Of a stretch of DNA of 11,195 bases, positions 1-11,195 are shown one piece after another (position 1 is the stretch's first letter; every line of letters begins with the position of its first letter). The stretch covers positions 1 to 11,195 of the forward strand of contig CAKUHM010000028.1 of assembly GCA_934655835.1 (NCBI GenBank), written 5' to 3'. The position numbers and the translations under genes are program-made. The notes beneath the pieces are model-generated. The model worked only from the letters and a program-made list of their open reading frames with translations, had not been told where the DNA came from and did not search any database. The DNA comes from an uncultured Collinsella sp. (GTDB lineage: Bacteria; Actinomycetota; Coriobacteriia; Coriobacteriales; Coriobacteriaceae).

Positions 1-81
1 CGGGCATTCGGGAATTTGCCGCATACTTCCGAAAATCAGACGGATATCGCTCAATTCAACCGCCTATTTAACGCAAAATAG
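1..81 (+). CDS. Possible 3' end of an unidentified + strand gene
   Basis: The first 78 bases are open in frame 1 and end at a TAG at 79-81, giving a 26-residue tail that finishes IAQFNRLFNAK. The hairpin that terminates the minus-strand operon begins right at this stop, which fits two convergent genes sharing one hairpin. Against it, frame 3 is also open to a TAA at 69-71, and 26 codons are too few to prove coding. I do not recognise the tail and give it no function. Confidence 0.25.
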   Translation, partial: RAFGNLPHTSENQTDIAQFNRLFNAK

Positions 82-108
82 GCCGCTTCCCCTAGCGGAA
101 AGCGGCCT
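75..108 (-). terminator. Intrinsic terminator of the sigma/anti-sigma operon
   Basis: A perfect 9-bp stem pairs 80-88 (AGGCCGCTT) with 100-108 (AAGCGGCCT) around an 11-nt loop. Read on the minus strand it is followed at once by TATTTT. It lies 6 bases beyond the stop of the 115-1191 gene. A + strand transcript would form the same hairpin but lacks a U run, so any role for a convergent gene is weaker. Confidence 0.75.
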
Positions 109-114
109 CAGATC

Positions 115-1191
115 TTACGAATAGACGATGGTAAAGGGTTCCGACGTTTCGGCGCCCCCTGTTGAAGTGTAGCGTGTGCCCTCAAGCGTTACTGAGACCA
201 CTTGGTCGACATCAATCAACTTCGTTGGCACCCAGATGTTCTCTCCGCTATTGCGCGCATAAGAAAAATATAAGTTGAACACCCCTGCGTCGTCATCTTC
301 GATAATCTGCTCCGATCCATCCTTGTAGGTGACGGTCAGTTTATGATCAACTGCTTCATAGCCCAGATCATCGATATGCGTCTGAATGGAAAACGGACTG
401 ATCTCGAGAGGCGAATCATCGGAGTGAAGTTCCTTGGTATCGACGTATGTTCCGACGCTAAACTCGGGCGTCGATGCTTCGAACAGTTTCGCATCCTCAC
501 CTTCGCCCTCGGTCCACTGGATATTCCAGGTGACCGCATTTTGCAAACCTCGCTCGCGATCCATAGAGGCAAAGTACATCGTGCCATTAATGACAGTATC
601 GCTTGATGTGTCCTTATCAATGGTGCAGCGAGTATCAGCCCATTCCTCGCCGAAGTTCATGCTGGGCGTGCCGATGCCTTGTTCTTCTTCACCATAGAGA
701 ACAAGTTCGCCAGTCTCTGCTGCCGGCTTGTAGTAGTTAACACCATTTGGATTGGACAACGTAAACGTCACGGCACCGCAACCGTTTTTATCGATAGCCA
801 TATCATGAATGTCGAGTGTATAGCCGTTGCCCTCGACGGACAGATTGACCTTCTGTACTGAACCCTCCAAGCTTTGGGGCGCGATACCATCACCAAACTC
901 TCTGGTGTAGGTATATTTAGTCCCCGACGAGCCACCTTGAGTCCAGGTAATGGACTCTCCGTTGCCATGGTTTCCCCAGGCAGAGGCAAAATAACTGGAA
1001 TTGACGACGGCGTAGGCGACCCCTCCGGTCGCCAGCACTCCGACAAGACACCCGATTACGGCAACGTACAGAGGCTTCGCGTGACCCTTTCGACGAAGGG
1101 GCTCGCCTGCGGCAGCATTAAGAACGCGATCGGCAAGATCGCTATCGGCTTGGACGGACTCGAAGGCCTGCTTGATTTGATTGGATTTCAC
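115..1191 (-). CDS. Membrane-anchored probable anti-sigma factor / sigma-operon regulator
   Basis: 358 residues from a GTG start at 1191, chosen because GGAGGAGGG (1197-1205) sits 5 nt upstream. The layout is a charged cytoplasmic N-terminus of about 40 residues, one hydrophobic segment at about 41-63 (LYVAVIGCLVGVLATGGVAYAVV), then about 295 residues predicted outside the membrane, rich in beta-prone Thr/Ser/Tyr and acidic stretches. The start lies 50 nt inside the 3' end of the sigma gene, so translation is probably coupled. A single-pass protein with a short cytoplasmic N-terminus encoded directly after an ECF sigma gene is the usual arrangement of an anti-sigma factor; DUF4179-type proteins of Gram-positive bacteria have the same plan. 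I see no zinc-binding HxxxCxxC motif, so it is not a ZAS-type anti-sigma. The binding function is inferred from position and topology; the outer domain is not one I recognise. GC content is lower than in rpoBC. Confidence 0.7.
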   Translation of the reverse strand: MKSNQIKQAFESVQADSDLADRVLNAAAGEPLRRKGHAKPLYVAVIGCLVGVLATGGVAYAVVNSSYFASAWGNHGNGESITWTQGGSSGTKYTYTREFGDGIAPQSLEGSVQKVNLSVEGNGYTLDIHDMAIDKNGCGAVTFTLSNPNGVNYYKPAAETGELVLYGEEEQGIGTPSMNFGEEWADTRCTIDKDTSSDTVINGTMYFASMDRERGLQNAVTWNIQWTEGEGEDAKLFEASTPEFSVGTYVDTKELHSDDSPLEISPFSIQTHIDDLGYEAVDHKLTVTYKDGSEQIIEDDDAGVFNLYFSYARNSGENIWVPTKLIDVDQVVSVTLEGTRYTSTGGAETSEPFTIVYS

Positions 1192-1660
1192 GGTCGCCCT
1201 CCTCCAGGATGAACTTAAGCTTTGATCGGCCGCGCGCTAAACGCGTTCGGACGGTCGCGGCCGGCACATGCAATAACTCGGCAATCTCTGAAGTCGAAAA
1301 GCCCAGATAGTAATAGAGCACGATGGGGATACGGAATCGCTCCGGAAGGCGCATGACATCGAACAGGATGGCCTTGGTTTCCTCCTGTGCCGTCGAAAGC
1401 GAATCGGTCAGACTCTCAATATCCTCCACGCGCCTCCATGGCTTTCGAAAGAGCGATTTGCACTCGTTGATTGTGACCCGAATGAGCCAACGGCGAAGGT
1501 GTTCCCAGCTTTCAAAATGGCCATCACTTTTGAGCAACTTAAGAAAGACGTCTTGAGCGACATCATCGGCGTCGGCACGATCGCGCAGATACGTCAACGC
1601 GATCCGAAACACGACATCTCGGTGATCTTCAACCGCCTGTCTAAAAGCTCGTTCTTCCAT
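1142..1660 (-). CDS. ECF-type RNA polymerase sigma factor (sigma-70 family)
   Basis: 172 residues, a normal size for group 4 (ECF) sigma factors, which direct core RNA polymerase to stress or envelope promoters. Region 2 spans about residues 8-73, including the DADDVAQDVFLKLL core-binding stretch and the -10-recognition part around HFESWEHLRRWLIRVTINECK. After a short linker, region 4 spans about 103-150 with the -35-reading helix-turn-helix (FSTSEIAELLHVPAATVRTRL). Regions 1 and 3 are absent, as expected for ECFs. The frame is open upstream to 1762, but that longer start would cover the promoter and has no ribosome site; ATG 1660 has GGAGGTGATT directly in front. The stop (TAG, 1142-1144) falls 50 nt inside the next gene, a probable anti-sigma. 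An ECF-type promoter upstream suggests that it activates its own operon. The regulon and signal cannot be told from the sequence. Confidence 0.9.
   Translation of the reverse strand: MEERAFRQAVEDHRDVVFRIALTYLRDRADADDVAQDVFLKLLKSDGHFESWEHLRRWLIRVTINECKSLFRKPWRRVEDIESLTDSLSTAQEETKAILFDVMRLPERFRIPIVLYYYLGFSTSEIAELLHVPAATVRTRLARGRSKLKFILEEGDREIQSNQAGLRVRPSR
1197..1205 (-). promoter_or_regulatory. Ribosome binding site of the anti-sigma gene, inside the sigma gene
   Basis: Minus strand reads GGAGGAGGG, 5 nt before the GTG at 1191. It lies within the last twenty or so codons of the sigma gene, so ribosomes finishing sigma pass over it and can re-initiate, keeping the two proteins in fixed ratio. 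Confidence 0.75.
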
Positions 1661-1670
1661 AATCACCTCC
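1661..1670 (-). promoter_or_regulatory. Ribosome binding site deciding the sigma-factor start
   Basis: Minus strand reads GGAGGTGATT directly before ATG 1660; GGAGG itself is 5 nt from the start. No comparable site precedes the in-frame start further upstream at 1762, which is why the 172-residue form is chosen. Confidence 0.8.
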
Positions 1671-1710
1671 CGGTGACGTTGATGGTTCTTGATGAGGTCC
1701 TCACCATAGA

Positions 1711-1737
1711 TACGCTTTGGCGAGACGAAATGTTTCA
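1711..1737 (-). promoter_or_regulatory. Candidate ECF-sigma promoter of the sigma/anti-sigma operon
   Basis: Minus strand carries TGAAAC at 1737-1732, a 17-nt spacer, then CGTA at 1714-1711. This is the classic ECF layout (compare the known Bacillus SigW promoter, TGAAAC-N16-CGTA). It would start RNA near 1703, about 40 nt before the sigma ATG at 1660. The likely reader is the sigma factor encoded just downstream, giving autoregulation; that last step is inference. Confidence 0.6.
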
Positions 1738-1825
1738 AATTCAAGCAGGAAAAACCTACCAAAATAAACCGTCCCTTTTTGGCAAGGGATCAACGGAACG
1801 CAACAGGTTGAGCATACGCAAGCGA

Positions 1826-1925
1826 GCGGCCCCCAGAGTGTACAAGGTGGCATGAAAAAGGCAGGGCATTGACCTTTTGGTCATGCCCTGCCTTTTGAAT
1901 GACAGATTGTAGCTCTGGGGGCCGC
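1826..1925. repeat. 13-bp perfect inverted repeat framing the rpoC terminator
   Basis: GCGGCCCCCAGAG at 1826-1838 recurs in inverted form at 1913-1925. The match continues inward with TACAA (1841-1845) against TTGTA (1907-1911), with one extra base on the left side. The terminator hairpin 1860-1892 sits in the middle, so the whole 100 bp can fold as two nested stems. No gene lies here. It could be a large 3'-end structure or the trace of an inserted element; no transposase or target duplication is visible. Confidence 0.6.
1855..1896 (-). terminator. rpoC: Intrinsic terminator of the rpoBC operon, probably bidirectional
   Basis: GGCAGGGCATTGACC (1860-1874) pairs with GGTCATGCCCTGCC (1879-1892) around a TTTT loop, with one bulged T. 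Five T residues follow on the minus strand (AAAAA at 1855-1859) and four T on the + strand (1893-1896), so the hairpin can stop RNA polymerase either way. It lies about 80 nt after the rpoC stop and just upstream of the sigma operon promoter, insulating the weakly expressed sigma operon from the heavily transcribed rpoBC. Confidence 0.85.
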
Positions 1926-1941
1926 GCAGCGACGGAGGTCA

Positions 1942-1963
1942 CCGCCGTTCGTTAGAACGGCGG
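1942..1963 (-). other. Stem-loop just after the rpoC stop codon
   Basis: A perfect 9-bp stem, CCGCCGTTC (1942-1950) with GAACGGCGG (1955-1963) and a GTTA loop, begins 6 nt after the rpoC stop. No U run follows, so it is not a terminator by itself. It may protect the 3' end of the mRNA or assist the true terminator 70 nt further on. Confidence 0.55.
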
Positions 1964-1969
1964 AACTAA

Positions 1970-6448
<4,479 letters not shown>

Positions 6449-6454
6449 AGTCAA

Positions 6455-9946
<3,492 letters not shown>

Positions 9947-9955
9947 CAGGTTTTT

Positions 9956-9962
9956 CCTCCTT
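9956..9962 (-). promoter_or_regulatory. rpoB: Ribosome binding site of rpoB
   Basis: Minus strand AAGGAGG lies 9 nt upstream of the GTG start at 9946. Its strength supports the GTG start in the absence of a nearby ATG. Confidence 0.8.
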
Positions 9963-9982
9963 CACGGAAATGCTCGGTGGGT

Positions 9983-10003
9983 TGGCGAGGCATAGCTTCG
10001 CCA
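9983..10003 (-). other. Small hairpin in the rpoB leader
   Basis: TGGCGA (9983-9988) pairs with TCGCCA (9998-10003), leaving a 9-nt loop, about 20 nt before the ribosome binding site. It would lie in the short 5' leader made from the candidate promoter at 10020-10047. No U run follows and no riboswitch pattern is seen. A structural role is possible; it may also be chance. Confidence 0.35.
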
Positions 10004-10019
10004 GTTATCGCAACCTAAT

Positions 10020-10047
10020 AGTTTATCAGGTACCGACCGTTGAGCAA
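10020..10047 (-). promoter_or_regulatory. rpoB: Candidate housekeeping promoter of rpoBC
   Basis: Minus strand TTGCTC (10047-10042) and TAAACT (10025-10020) are separated by 16 nt and resemble sigma-70 -35 and -10 boxes, with 4 of 6 matches each. The predicted start near 10013 would leave a leader of about 65 nt. Two copies of AAAAACT upstream (10074-10068 and 10091-10085) could act as an UP-like A-tract. A weaker alternative is TGAACA with TATCTA 17 nt downstream, beginning near 10138. Confidence 0.45.
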
Positions 10048-10123
10048 GAAAAGCCTTGACGCGATTGAGTTTTTGGAGTAGCAAAGTTTTTCGACAGAAA
10101 ACGCGCAGGTAGATATAGGTATA

Positions 10124-10139
10124 TCGAACATCTGTTCAT
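10124..10139. promoter_or_regulatory. LexA/SOS-box-like palindrome upstream of rpoB
   Basis: The + strand reads TCGAACATCTGTTCAT. The known mycobacterial SOS box is TCGAACRNNYGTTCGA; every specified position matches except the last two. It lies about 80 nt upstream of the candidate rpoB -35 box and overlaps the weaker distal promoter candidate. Binding by LexA is inferred from the match alone. Confidence 0.35.
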
Positions 10140-10156
10140 ATGATTTCTGTGAACAG
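10132..10156. repeat. 7-bp inverted repeat adjoining the LexA-like box
   Basis: CTGTTCA (10132-10138) is repeated inverted as TGAACAG (10150-10156) with an 11-nt gap. With the GAACA at 10126-10130 this makes three GAACA/TGTTC half-sites in alternating orientation within 31 bp, which suggests an operator region rather than a single chance palindrome. Confidence 0.4.
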
Positions 10157-10209
10157 AGCTGAGGGCGCGGGCCGTTGAACGGCGGAATGGCGGTGAGAGT
10201 TGATCAACC

Positions 10210-10441
10210 GGAAACTGCGTCCCGTTTTGATGCCTCAAACTGGGATGCAGTTTCCAGTTGAGCCCTGTTTGGGAAAGCGTATCCCGTTCTGAGCCGATAT
10301 TCTGGGACGTACTTTCCCCTATGGGCCCGTTGGGGAAACTGCATCCCAGTTTGAGCTGTTATTCCGGGTCGCACTTTCCGCTAGGGGCCCCAACCGGAAA
10401 GTGCATCCCAGAATTCAGCCAAATAGTGGGACGCATTTTCC
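10210..10441. repeat. Array of four 62-bp-period dyads (eight alternating half-sites)
   Basis: Each unit is a 21-bp arm, a 4-nt centre and a 21-bp inverted arm: 10210-10230/10235-10255, 10272-10292/10297-10317, 10334-10354/10359-10379, 10396-10416/10421-10441. Units start exactly 62 bp apart, with 16-nt spacers of unrelated sequence. Across the eight arms GGAAA and the CCC of the core are invariant, and the core reads GGAAANTGCRTCCCR; the outer six bases are AT-rich and variable. The inverted arm of unit 1 and the first arm of unit 3 are identical over 21 bases. The array lies between the galU terminator and the rpoB control region and holds no gene. The layout resembles REP/BIME clusters of other bacteria; a multi-site operator is the alternative. 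It is not a CRISPR, because the repeats are degenerate and inverted and the spacers only 16 nt. Confidence 0.9.
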
Positions 10442-10460
10442 CAGGCCGGACGGCGCGCAT

Positions 10461-10494
10461 AAAAAAACGGGCGCAGACCGAAGTCCGCACCCGT
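10461..10494 (-). terminator. galU: Intrinsic terminator of galU with a UUCG loop
   Basis: In minus-strand RNA the arms 10494-10483 and 10478-10467 form a 12-bp stem, fully paired if two G-U pairs are allowed. It is closed by C(UUCG)G and followed by a run of seven U (A run at 10461-10467). It lies about 50 nt after the galU stop, separating galU from rpoBC. Confidence 0.9.
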
Positions 10495-10520
10495 TCCTGC
10501 CATGACAGCTTCGAGCCGTT

Positions 10521-10542
10521 ACGCGGTTTGGTAAAACCGCGT
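10521..10542 (-). other. Stem-loop overlapping the galU stop codon
   Basis: ACGCGGTTT (10521-10529) pairs perfectly with AAACCGCGT (10534-10542) around a GGTA loop, and touches the last base of the galU stop codon. There is no U run. It repeats the arrangement seen after rpoC: a 9-bp stem-loop with a 4-nt loop at the stop codon, then the real terminator further on. Confidence 0.5.
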
Positions 10543-11195
10543 TAACGCTTTAAGCCGCCGCGCTCGTCGATGGCGTCCCAAAAGGCGTCGGCGAAGCGAG
10601 GATCGCTTGCAGCCATGAGGGCGTTAGTGGCCATCCAACCAGAGGGAGTGCCGGTGTCGTAGCCCGACAGCGGGTCGATGACGACTGCATACATGGCCTC
10701 GCGGTCGAGCGAACGGGCCATGGCGTCGGTGAGCTGGATCTCGCCGCCCTTGCCGGCCTGCTGATCTGCCAGCAAGTCCATGACCAGCGGGCTCAGCAGG
10801 TAGCGACCGACGATGTACAGGTTGGACGGAGCCGCCTCGGGAGCGGGCTTCTCGACCAGACCGCCGATACGCCAGACAGCGCCCGGCTCGGCATCGGCAA
10901 CGTCCTCGGCACCCTCGAGCGAACCGACGCGCTCACCGGCGATAACACCGTAGCGGCTGACTTCCTCGGGCGAGCAAGCAGCGACGGCGATAACCGAAGC
11001 GCCACCGTGCTCCTTGGAAACGGCGAGCATCTTGTCGCAGATGTCGCGGTTAGGTACAACGTAGTCGCCCAGAAGAACCAGGAAGTTCTCCCCTGCCACG
11101 GCGTCGGCAGCAGAGCGAATAGCATGGCCGAGGCCCTTGGGCTCGTACTGATAACGGAAGTCGACCGGCATACCGCCAGCGTGGGCGACGGCATC
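10542..11195 (-). CDS. galU: UTP-glucose-1-phosphate uridylyltransferase, 5' end outside the window
   Basis: 217 residues are visible and the frame stays open to the window edge. The family is normally about 290-300 residues, so roughly 80 N-terminal residues, including the nucleotide-binding GxGTRxxP loop, are missing. The enzyme makes UDP-glucose from UTP and glucose-1-phosphate in the cytoplasm, for galactose use and for cell-surface polysaccharides and glycolipids. Visible family marks (fragment numbering): YQYEPKGLGHAI at 16-27, LLGDYVV at 41-47, the sugar-binding VEKP at 114-117, GGEIQLTDA at 150-158, and DTGTPSGWMATN near 180-191. The last differs from the DxGxKxGY form common in proteobacteria and looks closer to the actinobacterial DLGNPxGY form. 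The Met at 11171 is internal, because conserved sequence continues upstream of it. The gene has its own terminator before rpoB. Confidence 0.92.
   Translation of the reverse strand, partial: DAVAHAGGMPVDFRYQYEPKGLGHAIRSAADAVAGENFLVLLGDYVVPNRDICDKMLAVSKEHGGASVIAVAACSPEEVSRYGVIAGERVGSLEGAEDVADAEPGAVWRIGGLVEKPAPEAAPSNLYIVGRYLLSPLVMDLLADQQAGKGGEIQLTDAMARSLDREAMYAVVIDPLSGYDTGTPSGWMATNALMAASDPRFADAFWDAIDERGGLKR

Noticed and set aside
1661..1762. An N-terminal extension of the sigma factor by 34 residues
   Set aside because: The extension covers the ECF-type promoter and lacks a ribosome site, while ATG 1660 has a near-ideal one and starts at the normal family N-terminus.
10171..10187. Palindrome GCCGTTGAACGGC and its 11-bp match (GAACGGCGGAA) to the stem-loop after rpoC at 1955-1965
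   Set aside because: The shared stretch is short and GC-rich, and the surrounding sequence and context differ; it may be chance in a high-GC genome.
10026..10238. A 70-residue minus-strand frame upstream of rpoB
   Set aside because: It runs through the repeat unit, the operator-like palindromes and the promoter candidate; composition and codon use do not resemble the neighbouring genes.
10210..10441. CRISPR array
   Set aside because: The repeats are degenerate, alternate in orientation and are separated by 4- and 16-nt gaps; there are no unique spacers of about 30 nt and no cas genes in the window.
10258..10545. A 95-residue + strand frame over the repeat array
   Set aside because: It is made of the inverted repeats, the galU terminator and the galU 3' end, has no convincing ribosome site and shows no protein-like composition.
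10542..11171. A complete 209-residue gene starting at the Met at 11171
   Set aside because: The frame continues to the window edge and the fragment lacks the N-terminal nucleotide-binding loop that all GalU proteins need, so it is a truncated view of a longer gene.

Overview
The window looks like the chromosome of a high-GC Actinomycetota of the class Coriobacteriia, most likely Collinsella or a near relative. That placement is an inference from the general look of the RpoB and RpoC proteins and the strong G/C third-position bias; no search was run. All five recognisable genes lie on the minus strand, so transcription runs from high to low coordinates: galU (5' part outside the window), rpoB, rpoC, an ECF-type sigma factor, and a membrane protein that is probably its anti-sigma partner. 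A scrap of a convergent + strand gene may end at 81.

Region by region (transcription order). 11195-10542: C-terminal three quarters of GalU, UTP-glucose-1-phosphate uridylyltransferase, followed by a stop-proximal stem-loop and a strong UUCG-capped intrinsic terminator (10494-10461). 10441-10210: a very regular array of four 46-bp imperfect dyads on an exact 62-bp period, eight half-sites in alternating orientation with core GGAAANTGCRTCCCR. 10209-9947: the rpoB control region, with a LexA-like box, further GAACA half-sites, a candidate sigma-70 promoter, a leader hairpin and a strong ribosome binding site. 9946-1970: rpoB and rpoC, the two large subunits of RNA polymerase, in the same reading frame and separated only by a UAG codon plus two codons; the rpoC ribosome binding site lies inside the last codons of rpoB. 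1963-1826: a stem-loop and a strong, possibly bidirectional terminator nested in a 13-bp inverted repeat. 1737-115: an ECF sigma/anti-sigma pair with an ECF-type promoter (TGAAAC-17-CGTA), a 50-nt gene overlap and its own terminator (108-75). This last operon has visibly lower GC and less biased codon use than rpoBC.

The most notable points are: (1) RpoC carries, beyond the usual end of beta', a domain that aligns without gaps to the DNA-binding C-terminal domain of the alpha subunit and keeps five of its seven classical DNA-contact residues, followed by an acidic tail; (2) RpoB has a 16-residue segment in place of the near-universal 8-residue fork-loop-2 segment just after the rifampicin region; (3) the 62-bp dyad array between galU and rpoB; (4) a close match to the actinobacterial SOS box upstream of rpoB. 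Together the window is a transcription-machinery locus: core polymerase subunits with unusual extensions, next to an extracytoplasmic-signal sigma factor that would compete for the same core.
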